NCBI RefSeq assembly: GCF_039545035.1
Contig: NZ_BAABRO010000003.1
Location: 601,537-665,536 of the forward strand
DNA from: Novipirellula caenicola
Lineage (GTDB): Bacteria; Planctomycetota; Planctomycetia; Pirellulales; Pirellulaceae
Length of the DNA stretch: 64,000 nt
Reading direction: 5' to 3'
Part shown: positions 36,923 to 45,908 of the stretch, piece by piece
Layout: each line of letters opens with the position of its first letter
How positions within the stretch are numbered: position 1 is the first letter of the stretch
Position numbers and translations under genes: made by a program
The notes under the pieces: model-generated
Seen by the model: only the letters and a program-made list of their open reading frames with translations
Told to the model about the DNA's origin: nothing
The model's database searches: none

Positions 36923-38383
36923 ATGCACCCCAAACTCAAACAACTGCAGATTCAAACCCGTCGTCACTTCCTTCAGCAATCCGCCGCGGGCCTAGGCGGG
37001 ATCGCGCTGGCGTCGTTGATGGGCGATACCAAGGCCGCCGACATTTCCGCGGCGAAGCCCGCTGCTGATCCTTTGACGCAGCGGCAGCCTCATTTTCCAG
37101 CCAAAGCCAAACGCGTGATCTATTTGCACATGACCGGTTCGCCACCGAATTTGGACATGTTTGATTACAAGCCTCGTTTGATCCAAAATTCCGACCAAGA
37201 TTGTCCGGACGAATTTTTAGCGGGACGTGAATTTGCCTTCACCAGCGGTACACCCAAGTTGATGGGGTCGCCGCGGACCTGGTCTCAAGTCGGCAAGCAT
37301 GGAACGTGGATGTCCGATGCGGTTCCTCATTTTCATGGCATTGCCGACGATCTTTGTATGGTTCATTCGATGTACACCGATCAATTCAATCACGCTCCGG
37401 CGGAATTGTTGGTTTACACCGGTTCGCCTCGATCCGGCCGTCCGTCGATGGGATCGTGGGTGACGTATGGATTAGGCAGCGAGAATGAAAATCTGCCCGG
37501 CTTTGTGGTGTTGATCTCCAGCGGGGTTCAGCCCAACGGCGGCAAAGCATCGTTTGGAAGCGGGTTTCTGCCCTCGGTCTACCAAGGCGTTCAGTGCCGA
37601 TCCAAAGGCGACCCGGTGCTCTATGCATCGGACCCCAATGGGATGGATCGCTCGATGCGTCGCAAAACGCTTGACGCGCTTCAGGATTTGAATGAACTGC
37701 AGGCGGCCGAGATGGGGCACCCTGAAACTCTAACGCGTATCTCACAATACGAGCTTGCGTTTCGCATGCAGACTGCGGTTCCCGAGGTGATGGATATCTC
37801 GCAAGAGAGCCAGAAGACGTTGGAGGCATACGGAGCGAAACCAGGCGAATCGAGTCTGGCGAACAATTGCTTGCTTGCTCGACGATTGGTCGAGTCGGGG
37901 GTCCGTTTTGTCCAGTTGTTTGATTGGGGCTGGGATTTCCATGGCACCGGAGCCGATACGGGAATCACCGACGGATTGACCAAGAAATGTGCCACGATGG
38001 ACAAGCCGATCGCCGCGTTGATCAACGATTTGAAGCAGCGTGGATTGTTCGAAGACACGTTGATTGTGTGGGGAGGCGAGTTTGGTCGCACTCCGTTCCG
38101 TGAAGGCCGAACGGCTGGCAGCAAGGTGCTCGGCCGTGACCACTACCCCGACGCGTTCACGATGTGGATGGCCGGCGCCGGAGTCAAAGGCGGATTTGAT
38201 TACGGTCAATCCGATGAACTCGGATTTTCGCTTGCCGAAAATCCGGTGCACATCCATGACTTGCAGGCCACGATCCTGCACTTATTGGGCTTCGATCATG
38301 AACAGCTAACGTACCGTTTCCAAGGCCGCGATTTCCGGCTGACCGATGTGCACGGCCACGTCGTACACGATCTATTAGCGTAA
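36923..38383 (+). CDS. DUF1501 (sulfatase-like) Tat-exported protein
   Basis: 486 residues with a twin-arginine leader (TRRHFLQQSAAGLGGIALAS). Alkaline-phosphatase/sulfatase-superfamily features of DUF1501 are present: RVIYLHMTGSPPNLDMFDYK, VHSMYTDQFNHAPAELLVYT, GSRPSMGSWVTYGLG-like, RFVQLFDWGWDFHG, LIVWGGEFGRTPF and GRDHYPDAFTMWMAGAGVKG, then HDLQATILHLLG. These supply the metal-binding Asp/His residues. It starts 8 bp after the PSD1 gene, so the two are translated from one transcript, and they probably work together outside the cytoplasm on the same substrate. No biochemical function is established for DUF1501. Confidence 0.94.
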   Translation: MHPKLKQLQIQTRRHFLQQSAAGLGGIALASLMGDTKAADISAAKPAADPLTQRQPHFPAKAKRVIYLHMTGSPPNLDMFDYKPRLIQNSDQDCPDEFLAGREFAFTSGTPKLMGSPRTWSQVGKHGTWMSDAVPHFHGIADDLCMVHSMYTDQFNHAPAELLVYTGSPRSGRPSMGSWVTYGLGSENENLPGFVVLISSGVQPNGGKASFGSGFLPSVYQGVQCRSKGDPVLYASDPNGMDRSMRRKTLDALQDLNELQAAEMGHPETLTRISQYELAFRMQTAVPEVMDISQESQKTLEAYGAKPGESSLANNCLLARRLVESGVRFVQLFDWGWDFHGTGADTGITDGLTKKCATMDKPIAALINDLKQRGLFEDTLIVWGGEFGRTPFREGRTAGSKVLGRDHYPDAFTMWMAGAGVKGGFDYGQSDELGFSLAENPVHIHDLQATILHLLGFDHEQLTYRFQGRDFRLTDVHGHVVHDLLA

Positions 38384-38402
38384 GCCGCACCGCCCGATCC
38401 TT

Positions 38403-39475
38403 CGTAGTGGATCTTGCTAAAGATCCCGCGTCGAGGTCTTCCGGTCGCATCTCGCACCAAAGCTCCATCGACACTCCATCCCCGTAGTGGATCTTGCCAA
38501 AGATCCCGCATCCAGGTCATCCGGTCGCCTCTCGTACCAAAACTCCATCGACACTCCGCCTTCGTAGTGGATCTTGCTAAAGATCCCGCGTTAAGATCTT
38601 CCGGTCGCCTCTCGTACCAAAGCCCCATCGACACTCCGCCCCGTAGTGGATCTTGCTAAAGATCCCGCATCCAGGTCATCCGTTCGCATCTCGTACCAAA
38701 GCCCCATCGACATTCCGTTCCCGTAGTGGATCTTGCCAAAGATCCCGCGTCGAGGTCATCCGGTCACATCTCGCACCCAAGCCCCATCGACACTCCATCC
38801 CCGTAGTGGATCTTGCTAAAGATCCCGCGCTTAGGTTATCCGTTCGCATCTCGCACCAAAGCCCCATCGACACTCCATTCCCGTAGTGGATCTTGCCAAA
38901 GATCCCACGCCGAGGTCTTCCGTTCACATCTCGTACCCAAGCCCCATCGACACCCCATCCTCGTAGTGGATCTTGCTAAAGATCCCGCGTCGAGGTCATC
39001 CGTTCGCATCTCGCACCAAAGCCCCATCAACACTCCATCCCCGTAGTGGATCTTGCTAAAGATCCCGCGTTTAGGTCATCCGTTCGCCTCTCGCACCAAA
39101 GCCCCATCAACACCCCATCCCCGTAGTGGATCTTGCTAAAGATCCCGCGTCGAGGTCATCCGTTCGCATCTCGTACCCAAGCCCCATCGACACTCCGCCC
39201 CGTAGTGGATCTTGCTAAAGATCCCGCGTCGAGGTCATCCGTTCGCATCTCGCACCAAAGCCCCATCAACACCCCGTCCCCGTAGTGGATTTTGCTAAAG
39301 ATCCCGCGTCGAGGTCATCCGTTCGCATCTCGCACCAAAGCCCCATCAACACTCCGCCCCGTAGTGGATCTTGCTAAAGATCCCGCGTTTAGGTTATCCG
39401 TTCGCATCTCGCCCCAATGCTCCATCAACACCCCATCCCCGTAATGGATCTTGCTAAAGATCCCGCATCCTTTCG
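38403..39475. repeat. Tandem array of 14 palindrome-bearing units, period 79-80 bp
   Basis: Unit starts (CGTAGTGG) are at 38403, 38483, 38563, 38642, 38722, 38802, 38882, 38962, 39042, 39122, 39201, 39281, 39360 and 39440; the last is cut short. Each unit has a hairpin core GGATCTT-GCTA-AAGATCC (7-bp stem, 4-nt loop; the loop is GCCA in some units) followed by a conserved spacer of about 54 bp containing CATCTCGCACCAAAGCCCCA. Variation is by point changes only (Y/R swaps), with a near-constant period. Short open frames across it are by-products of the 80-bp period and are not genes. The array follows the DUF1501 stop by 20 bp and marks the left side of the defence island. Confidence 0.95.
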
Positions 39476-39610
39476 GGCATTATTCAGCGTGATTATCAGC
39501 ATCCTTCCAGCGAGCTTGTCTCGGCGGAGGGAAACACGTGATGGCTACCGAGCGAAAGCATAAGACAGCCGTACTCCGCTTCGGGCTTGCCCCGGAGGGC
39601 ACACGACTCG

Positions 39611-39717
39611 ATCCGTCGATCCCGCCAGGACAACCCCGCCGGAGATCCAATGGGATTGGGAGGTTGCCTTGGTAGCTTCCCGATGCCCGCCCGGGCAAGC
39701 AGGATGCAAGCAATGCG
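39611..39717. repeat. Left copy of a dispersed repeat flanking the defence island
   Basis: The segment starting TCGATCCCGCC and containing GAGATCCAATGGGA, CCTTGGTAGCTTCC and CCCGCCCGGGCAAGC recurs at 45047-45162 in the same orientation, with small indels. The two copies bracket the Hachiman genes, the hsdR fragment and the NucS-like gene. It may be a relic of the element that brought the island in, or a substrate for recombination. The surrounding 39476-40431 region has no supported gene. Confidence 0.7.
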
Positions 39718-39762
39718 TTACTGAGGACGCCATGCGTTGTTGCACCCTCCAACACGAAGTGG

Positions 39763-39832
39763 TGACATGTTGTAGACACGGGCGTCAGCCTATCGAACGC
39801 GAGTCGCCTGAGTCCCGAAGGACGACAGGAGA
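39763..39832. repeat. Palindromic repeat family B, degenerate copy
   Basis: It contains GTGGTGACATGTTGTAG, a CACGGGCGTCAGCC core and AGTCCCGAAGGACGACAGG. The same order of elements recurs at 40083-40172, and in inverted orientation near 52141-52235. Its hairpin is damaged compared with the copy at 40083. No coding function. Confidence 0.6.
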
Positions 39833-40082
39833 TGCCGCTAAGAATCTCTCGTGATTCCAATGCCATCGCATCCGGTTTGCGGACGCTTGCTAGCGAAGTG
39901 TGTAGACTATAGGATTTTGGTCTGTTGCAAGGCGATACTACGGAAGTGGTCACGTTTGTGACGCCCCATTCATTCTTTTGGCCCCCTGCGCAAATGACTA
40001 ATGGCAAATTCGGATACGCAGCAATTCTCGACAAGCCTCAGCTGGAAGGGTTTGACCGTGAATGATCGGCAGCCACTTTTAG

Positions 40083-40172
40083 CCACGAAGTGGCGACATG
40101 CTGTAGCCATGGGCGTCAGCCCATGGAACCAGAATCTCCACCACGCCACCAGTCCCAAAGGGACGACAGGAA
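40083..40172. repeat. Palindromic repeat family B, intact copy upstream of hamA
   Basis: CCATGGGC-GTCA-GCCCATGG (40107-40126) is a perfect 8-bp stem with a 4-nt loop. It is preceded by GTGGCGACATGCTGTAG and followed by a second small palindrome, GTCCCAAAGGGAC (40152-40164), then GACAGG. It sits about 260 bp upstream of the hamA start. Confidence 0.7.
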
Positions 40173-40431
40173 GCGTCACGCAATTAATTCATATCGCCCC
40201 TACGGGGCTTTGCGATCGTCGTCGTCCATCCGTCCCCGGGTTGGCACACGTGGCTAAATCATGCTGTCCCTTCGGGACTAACATGCTCACGCCCGGTCGC
40301 TACGTCGGAGCCGAAGAGGTGGAAGACGACGGCGTCCCCTTCGCCGAAAAGGTTGCGACCACGAAACATTATCCCATCGCAACTGAAGATTCAACGTTGC
40401 CCGATCGAACCTCAACTTTAGGGGTAGCCAC

Positions 40432-41310
40432 TTGAGCAACAGTCACGAAATCCCCACACCGTTTTTAGATGCCCGCGTGCACGACGTGTCCTCTGACCCC
40501 GGCTTTACGGGACTTTGTGCGGGTTTCGAGAAAGGCGCTTGGCGTTCGGATCAACTGGCCAGCCATTTGATTGAGTGGCTACCAGATTTCTCGCTAACTG
40601 AGAAAGAGAAGGAGTCCCTTGGAATCGGCAACATCGCGAGATTACTAAACCGAGCCGCTCAAGTTATCTACGACACAAAGACCGCGTCGTCTACGAGCAG
40701 AAACAAACGAGGTGAGATTGGCGAAATCCTTCTCCATGCGTGTTTGCGGAACCTTTTTGGCACCTTGCCTGCAATTTCAAAGTTCTATTACAAAGACGCC
40801 ATGAATGTCACTGTAAAGGGATTCGACGCCGTACACGTTGTCGCTACCGATGATTCACTTGAACTTTGGCTTGGCGAAGTCAAATTTTATAGCAACGTGA
40901 AGCAGGCAATCCGAGACGCAATCAAAGAGATTGAAGAGCATACGCAAAGAGACTACTTGAGATCGGAATTCGCGCTCATAACCAACAAGATTGATGACCG
41001 ATGGTGTCACGCCGATCGGTTAAAAAAACTCATGGACAAAAACACGTCGCTTGATGACGTGTTCGATTGTTTAACAATCCCTGTGTTCGTGACGTATGAA
41101 AGTAAAGCAATTGGTAGGCACAAGAAAATAAGTGACGCGTACGCTAAAGAGTTTGAGGCGGAGATTTCGGTCGCATATGACTACTTTGTTTCAAAAGGCC
41201 TTCCGACGGATATTCGTTTTCACCTTTTTATGCTGCCGATGGCGAAGAAGAAACTGTTAGTTGAATCGTTCGACAGGAGATTGGAAGCATGCCAATTGAT
41301 AGGAAACTAG
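40432..41310 (+). CDS. hamA: Hachiman anti-phage system nuclease HamA (DUF1837)
   Basis: 292 residues, usual HamA length, starting at a TTG (40432) with AGGGG about 8 bp upstream. It is recognised by the DUF1837/HamA C-terminal pattern: RGEIGEILLHACLRNLFGTL (residues about 96-115), KGFDAVHVV near 130, and WLGEVKFYSNVKQAIRDAI near 146-165. Glu, Asp and the E-x-K of GEVK form a PD-(D/E)XK nuclease core. In Hachiman, HamA is held inactive by HamB and released to degrade DNA after infection or genome damage, giving population-level protection. It overlaps hamB by 22 bp, so translation is coupled. Base use is visibly more A/T-rich than the flanking core genes, consistent with transfer. Confidence 0.88.
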   Translation: MSNSHEIPTPFLDARVHDVSSDPGFTGLCAGFEKGAWRSDQLASHLIEWLPDFSLTEKEKESLGIGNIARLLNRAAQVIYDTKTASSTSRNKRGEIGEILLHACLRNLFGTLPAISKFYYKDAMNVTVKGFDAVHVVATDDSLELWLGEVKFYSNVKQAIRDAIKEIEEHTQRDYLRSEFALITNKIDDRWCHADRLKKLMDKNTSLDDVFDCLTIPVFVTYESKAIGRHKKISDAYAKEFEAEISVAYDYFVSKGLPTDIRFHLFMLPMAKKKLLVESFDRRLEACQLIGN

Positions 41311-43412
41311 CAGACAGCTTGTTTGAACGAATTCCGGTTGAAGGTCAAATTCAAGCAGACGTATTTGAGGTCGCGTCTGACCTTTGCACAATTGTCAACC
41401 AAGACGCGGAGTCTGCTGATGCCCACGAATTAGTGTTGCGGGCGATGGAACACCGTGGTGAATTTGGAGAGTTTGACGGAATCATTGACGGATTGGTTCG
41501 TAGACTAGGCCTATTTCCTTATCTTGACCCGACCGATCTATCCATTGCGGATTTACTCGCGTACGAAGCGCACCGCCCGGACAATATGGAGAAGAAATTG
41601 GTCTTCCATAGGGCCCAAGCGCATGTATACCACCTTCTAATGTCAGGTGAGAACGTTGCGCTCAGCGCACCGACAAGCTTTGGCAAAAGCTTGATAATTG
41701 ATGCCGCAATAGCGTCGGGGAAATACGACAACATAGTCATTGTCGTTCCAACATTAGCCCTCATCGACGAAACCAGACGTCGATTGACCAAGAAGTTCGC
41801 AGGCGAATTCAAAGTCATTACTCGTTCGTCACAAGCCCAGACAAAACGAAATATTTTCGTCATGACGCAAGAACGCGTTTTGGAATCGGAAGATTGGTCG
41901 TTCGTTGATTTTTTCGTGATTGACGAGTTCTACAAGCTCTTCCCAAGAGATGGAAACGATGACCGGGCGGGGCTATTGAATCAAGCGTTTTACGTTCTCG
42001 CAAAGAGTGGCGCGCAGTTTTACATGCTTGGTCCCGACATCCGCGGTGTGACGGACCAAGATCACATTGGGGTCGAATTGAAAGTTGTTCATCACCCGAA
42101 CTATCACACCGTTGCAACGCAGATTCATCGCATGCAGTTTGGTGAAGATGAGAATGCTTCGTTGGTAGAACTCTGTCGTCAGCTCGACTCAAAAACGATT
42201 ATCTTTTGTAGTTCGCCGAATCGTGCATCACGCGTCGCGCGGGCATTGGTCGAAGCTGGATTAGGCAACACGAGCGACGAAACTAAAGAAGCTGCAAAGT
42301 GGATCGGCGAGAATTTCCACCCAGAGTGGCATTTTCCGATTGCATTGGCCAATGGCATCGGTATTCATCATGGACGGGTTCCACGTGCATTGGCGCAGTA
42401 TGTTGTCCGCAAATTCAATGAAGGAGAACTCGACTTTCTTGTGTGCACCTCGACCTTGATCGAGGGAGTAAATACGAAAGCAAAAAACATCGTAATACTT
42501 GACAATCAGATTAATCGTGTAGACATCGACCGGTTTACTTTCAACAACATTATGGGCAGGTCGGGGAGAATGTTTGAATTTTTTGTAGGGCACGTCTACG
42601 TGTTTCATGATGACCCGCAAACCCAATTGCCATTTGTGGATGTTCCTGCTTTGTCGCAGTCGGAGGCGGCGTCCGACTCATTGATCGTTCAGATGGATGA
42701 CGATGATCTCACTGAGGTATCGCGTGCACGCGTTCAACGATTCGTCGATGATCCCTATTTAAGCTTTGAGGTCATACAACAAAACAAAGGTGTTGACCCA
42801 CAACAGCAGATAAATGCAGCACAATTGATCGCGGAGTCCGGTGACGAATACAAGGCGAACTTATCATGGACGCGATGGCCGACGTACCAGCAACTACGCC
42901 AAATCTGTGAGCTGATTTTTTCGGAGTTCAATGGTCATCGGCTGGGTAGCGGCTCTGCTGTGTCAGCGAGCCAGTTAACATTTTTGACTTGGAGATTGCG
43001 CGATAGGCCATCTATCCGAGAATTGATCGAAGCTCAGTTAAAACGAGACGAACCAGACGTAGCAGTTCAGAAGGTCCTAGATTTTTTGCGACTCTGGGCG
43101 AATTTTCATCTGCCGCGACTTTTGCGAACGATTAGCTTGATTCAGGAAGACGTGTTGGAACGCGAAGGACTTGAAACGGGCAACTATTTCTGGTTCGCGG
43201 CTCAAGTGGAGAACTATTTCGTTGACGCCGGATTGGTCGCGCTCGAAGAATTTGGTGTTCCGATACAAACGGCATTACAACTTGAAAACGAAATAGCGGC
43301 CGAAGGCGATCTTGATGCGACGCTAGAAAACTTGAAGGATTTGGATGTCGATATCCTGCCAATATCCGAGTTCGAGAAAGAACTTTTAGAAGACAGCATT
43401 TCTCACCTTTGA
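41289..43412 (+). CDS. hamB: Hachiman anti-phage system helicase HamB
   Basis: 707 residues. Superfamily 2 helicase motifs in order: Walker A APTSFGKSLIIDAAIAS (residues 127-134 core), IVVPTLALIDETRRR (Ia), VIDEFYKLF near 211 (motif II as DEFY instead of DEAH), TIIFCSSPNRASRVARAL (IV), VCTSTLIEGVNTKAKNIVIL (V) and NNIMGRSGRMFEF (VI, arginine finger). The C-terminal 230 residues are a helical extension. Together with HamA just upstream it makes a two-gene Hachiman locus, where HamB senses DNA state by ATP-driven translocation and unleashes HamA. Its stop codon at 43410-43412 lies directly at the start of an hsdR fragment, suggesting the system was inserted into, or recombined with, a type I restriction locus. 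Confidence 0.88.
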   Translation: MPIDRKLADSLFERIPVEGQIQADVFEVASDLCTIVNQDAESADAHELVLRAMEHRGEFGEFDGIIDGLVRRLGLFPYLDPTDLSIADLLAYEAHRPDNMEKKLVFHRAQAHVYHLLMSGENVALSAPTSFGKSLIIDAAIASGKYDNIVIVVPTLALIDETRRRLTKKFAGEFKVITRSSQAQTKRNIFVMTQERVLESEDWSFVDFFVIDEFYKLFPRDGNDDRAGLLNQAFYVLAKSGAQFYMLGPDIRGVTDQDHIGVELKVVHHPNYHTVATQIHRMQFGEDENASLVELCRQLDSKTIIFCSSPNRASRVARALVEAGLGNTSDETKEAAKWIGENFHPEWHFPIALANGIGIHHGRVPRALAQYVVRKFNEGELDFLVCTSTLIEGVNTKAKNIVILDNQINRVDIDRFTFNNIMGRSGRMFEFFVGHVYVFHDDPQTQLPFVDVPALSQSEAASDSLIVQMDDDDLTEVSRARVQRFVDDPYLSFEVIQQNKGVDPQQQINAAQLIAESGDEYKANLSWTRWPTYQQLRQICELIFSEFNGHRLGSGSAVSASQLTFLTWRLRDRPSIRELIEAQLKRDEPDVAVQKVLDFLRLWANFHLPRLLRTISLIQEDVLEREGLETGNYFWFAAQVENYFVDAGLVALEEFGVPIQTALQLENEIAAEGDLDATLENLKDLDVDILPISEFEKELLEDSISHL

Positions 43413-43779
43413 TCGATTCGAGCTGAAGAACCCGGCGGATGAATCGGCCGATGTGTGGAAGGCTTACTCGCAACTGCAAACTTACAACGACGAAATCTCG
43501 GACCTGCTGGCCTATAACGTGGCCTTGGTCATCAGCGATGTGCTCACGGCACGCGTCGGTTCGCTGACAGCCAACCAAGAACGGTTCATACCGTGGGAGA
43601 CGATCAAGAACGAAGACGATCGGCCGCTACTGGAATGCCAGTTGGAGAAAGTCGTTCGCGGCGTCTTCGATCCTGAGCTGTTTCTGGATTACATGCGGTC
43701 CTTCGTCCTGTTTGAAGATGATGAGCGACTCGCTGATCAAAAAGATCGCCGCGTACCAGACGTTCCGCTGAGTTGGTGA
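43411..43779 (+). pseudogene. hsdR: Type I restriction endonuclease subunit HsdR, N-terminal fragment
   Basis: The frame beginning within the hamB stop reads DRFELKNPADESADVWKAYS, then QLQTYNDEISDLLAYNVALV, then ISDVLTARVGSLTANQERFI, and further VRGVFDPELFLDYMRSFVLF. This is the characteristic HsdR nuclease-domain region with the catalytic E-x-K as ELK. The part before ELKNPAD is missing. Near 43735 the match jumps to another frame (LIKKIAAYQTFR) and then ends at a stop; the helicase part of HsdR is absent. It is therefore a double-truncated, frameshifted remnant. No hsdM or hsdS is seen in the window. Confidence 0.85.
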
Positions 43780-43925
43780 ACATAGCGGCGCGGGTGGACA
43801 AGGGGCCGCTGCTTTGGATGGACGAGGTGTTTCGGCTAGAATCATGAAACGCTGTCGGTGGCTTACAATCATCCTCAGCTGCGATCAATTTCTCGCGGTG
43901 CTTCCTCTACAATGCGATATGACCC

Positions 43926-45041
43926 ATGACTGGCAGAATCTTCAATATCCAGGATAGCGGCGAACTGGTTGAAATGGTGGAATCCGGATTTGTCAGCGAA
44001 GACGATTTTCAAACGTTGGTGGAAAAGTATCCCGATCTGCTCGCAGGCGACCAAATACGCAGTGACGATCCGCGGCATTGGCTGTTGATCCGCCGTGAAA
44101 TGGGAGTCGCTGACCTGCCATCAGGCTATGACCGCTGGTCTCTCGACCATTTGTTCATCGATCAAGACAGCGTTCCGACTCTGGTCGAGATCAAACGTAG
44201 TACCGACACGCGTCTGCGGCGCGAGGTGGTCGGCCAGATACTCGATTACGCTGCCAACGCGGTGGTGCATTGGTCGCTGGAACAAATTCAAGTCGAGTAT
44301 CAAGCACAGTGCGAGCGAGACGATGTCGATCCGGACGAACGTCTCGGTGTGTTTCTTGGCGCCGATGGAGACGTCAGCGGGTTTTGGCAACAAGTAAAAA
44401 CCAATCTACAAGCAGGCCGCTTGCGACTCATGATTGTTGCCGATGTCATTCCAATGGAACTGCGACGGATTGTGGAGTTCTTGAATGAGCAAATGGACCC
44501 CGCCGAAGTGTTGGCCGTTGAGATCAAGCACTATGTTGGGCAGGGCATCAAAACATTGGTACCTCGCGTGATTGGCCAGACCGCAGAGGCTGAGAGCCGG
44601 AAGGGAGCGAGTGGTTCGGCGGGGCGACGGCGGCCGCGAACCGAACAAGAGCTGCAGGAAATCGCAGATGCGAAACAAGTTGGTGAAGTGTACTCGCTGT
44701 TGGTGAGTCAGATGAGAGCGTTGTTCGATAGCATGACTACCACCCGCAGCAACGTTGCCTTCAACGGAAAAATTGCTCCTTTCAAATCGGGGGCCGTGTT
44801 GGCGGCGCTCTCGCCGGTCGATAGCTCTGTGGACAAAGGGCTGTCGTACGGAGTCTACGTCGACCGCTGTGCTGATTTCTTTCGCGTCACCCGAGACGAG
44901 ATCATTCAAGCGATTCCCAATTTCGAAAGAGTCGAGGAAACGGGCGATTGGGCCGGTGACATTTACCGCGGACATGTGCGGACCGCGTCCGATTTCGATG
45001 CATTGATTTCATTGATGCGGCAAGCAAAAACGCAAGCTTAA
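43926..45041 (+). CDS. NucS/DUF91-like PD-(D/E)XK nuclease-fold protein in the defence island
   Basis: 371 residues. Residues about 10-50 form a small N-terminal module (GELVEMVESGFVSEDDFQTL). Residues about 70-125 carry a restriction-endonuclease-like core: DHLFIDQDSVPTLVEIKRST (Asp, then E-I-K) and RREVVGQILDYAANAV, as in NucS/DUF91 and related nucleases. The middle ends with LRLMIVADVIPMELRRIVEF. The C-terminal 140 residues (from about ARKGASGSAGRRRPRTEQE) are a separate domain of unknown type with FNGKIAPFKSGAVLAALSPV. I do not know a named defence system with exactly this gene. It lies 147 bp downstream of the hsdR remnant and inside the repeat-bounded island, so a defence role is inferred from context. 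Confidence 0.75.
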   Translation: MTGRIFNIQDSGELVEMVESGFVSEDDFQTLVEKYPDLLAGDQIRSDDPRHWLLIRREMGVADLPSGYDRWSLDHLFIDQDSVPTLVEIKRSTDTRLRREVVGQILDYAANAVVHWSLEQIQVEYQAQCERDDVDPDERLGVFLGADGDVSGFWQQVKTNLQAGRLRLMIVADVIPMELRRIVEFLNEQMDPAEVLAVEIKHYVGQGIKTLVPRVIGQTAEAESRKGASGSAGRRRPRTEQELQEIADAKQVGEVYSLLVSQMRALFDSMTTTRSNVAFNGKIAPFKSGAVLAALSPVDSSVDKGLSYGVYVDRCADFFRVTRDEIIQAIPNFERVEETGDWAGDIYRGHVRTASDFDALISLMRQAKTQA

Positions 45042-45046
45042 AAACG

Positions 45047-45162
45047 ATCTGTCGATCCCGCCGGGACAGGCCCAACAGAGATCCAATGGGAGTGGGAGGG
45101 CCTTGGTAGCTTCCAGTTGCCCGCCCCGCCCGGGCAAGCCGGACGGAAGCGATGGTGTGCCG
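45047..45162. repeat. Right copy of the dispersed repeat flanking the defence island
   Basis: Direct counterpart of 39611-39717: GTCGATCCCGCC, GAGATCCAATGGGAGTGGGA, CCTTGGTAGCTTCC and CCGCCCGGGCAAGCC in the same order. It begins a few bases after the stop of the NucS-like gene. The two copies are 5.4 kb apart. Confidence 0.7.
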
Positions 45163-45231
45163 GGGTGTACTATTACGTCCACAGCCTCGAAGTGGCTGCA
45201 TCCTTTCCGCCGAGTTCGCACGACGCAGGGT

Positions 45232-45780
45232 TTATCGCAGGCGGTCGATCCAGGCGTCCGTCGCGATCACTTCGCTGATGAACATCTGCTGAGATACCAG
45301 GATCGAATCTTGTAACTGCTTCGCGGTCACCGAGCCTGCTTCGTTTTCGACGTCAAGTGTTCCGGTGGCATCACGCAGGAACTCGACTTTGTAGCCGCGA
45401 TGAAATGCTTGGCGGGCCGTGGTGTCACAGCACATTTGCGTCATGTAACCCGCAATGGCGACCGTGTCGGCATCGACTTTCTTCAGCCACTCGGCAAGAT
45501 TTGTGTTGGTAAACGAGCCAGGCAATTGTTTATCGATCAACACATCGCGATGTCGTTTTTCAACCTCGGGATGCAGTTGCCATGCGTCAGAGTTGAGCCG
45601 GAAGATGGGGGAATCGGGATCGGGTTGGTGGTGCCGAATCACAGCGGTTGGAACCCCCGCCTGTTTCGCCTCGTCCATCACTCGCAAGATTTGATCGAGA
45701 TGACCGGCGGGATAAGTCACTGGCAAGGCACCCGAAAAATATTCTTGCTGAACATCAATCACCAATAGCGCACGGCTCAT
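45232..45780 (-). CDS. Isochorismatase-family cysteine hydrolase
   Basis: 182 residues, typical length. The catalytic triad of the family is visible: Asp in ALLVIDVQQEYF, Lys in RDVLIDKQLPGSF and Cys in AIAGYMTQMCCDTTARQAFH, which also has the conserved cis-peptide context. No signal peptide, so cytoplasmic. Family members hydrolyse amide or vinyl-ether bonds (nicotinamidase, isochorismatase, ureido compounds); the substrate cannot be told here. The gene is isolated, on the strand opposite to the defence genes, and is probably ancestral sequence beyond the right edge of the island. Confidence 0.9.
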   Translation of the reverse strand: MSRALLVIDVQQEYFSGALPVTYPAGHLDQILRVMDEAKQAGVPTAVIRHHQPDPDSPIFRLNSDAWQLHPEVEKRHRDVLIDKQLPGSFTNTNLAEWLKKVDADTVAIAGYMTQMCCDTTARQAFHRGYKVEFLRDATGTLDVENEAGSVTAKQLQDSILVSQQMFISEVIATDAWIDRLR

Positions 45781-45908
45781 CGTATTAAATCCAATTCAAT
45801 CTCAAGTCAGAAGTTCAGGGAACGGTTATCCCCAGTCTATCGCAGTTTCCGTTGGGGGCATACACAGTCGCCCGCCGCCTCTGACGTCGGATCATTCCTT
45901 CGCGAGCC

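Noticed and set aside
38403..39475. CRISPR array
   Set aside because: The whole 80-bp unit, including the part that would be the spacer, is conserved between units, and no cas gene is nearby.
39480..40435. Open frames on both strands between the palindrome array and hamA
   Set aside because: They cross the repeat families and are rich in Pro/Arg/Cys; the same peptide pieces reappear at 45.0-45.2 kb because the DNA repeats do.
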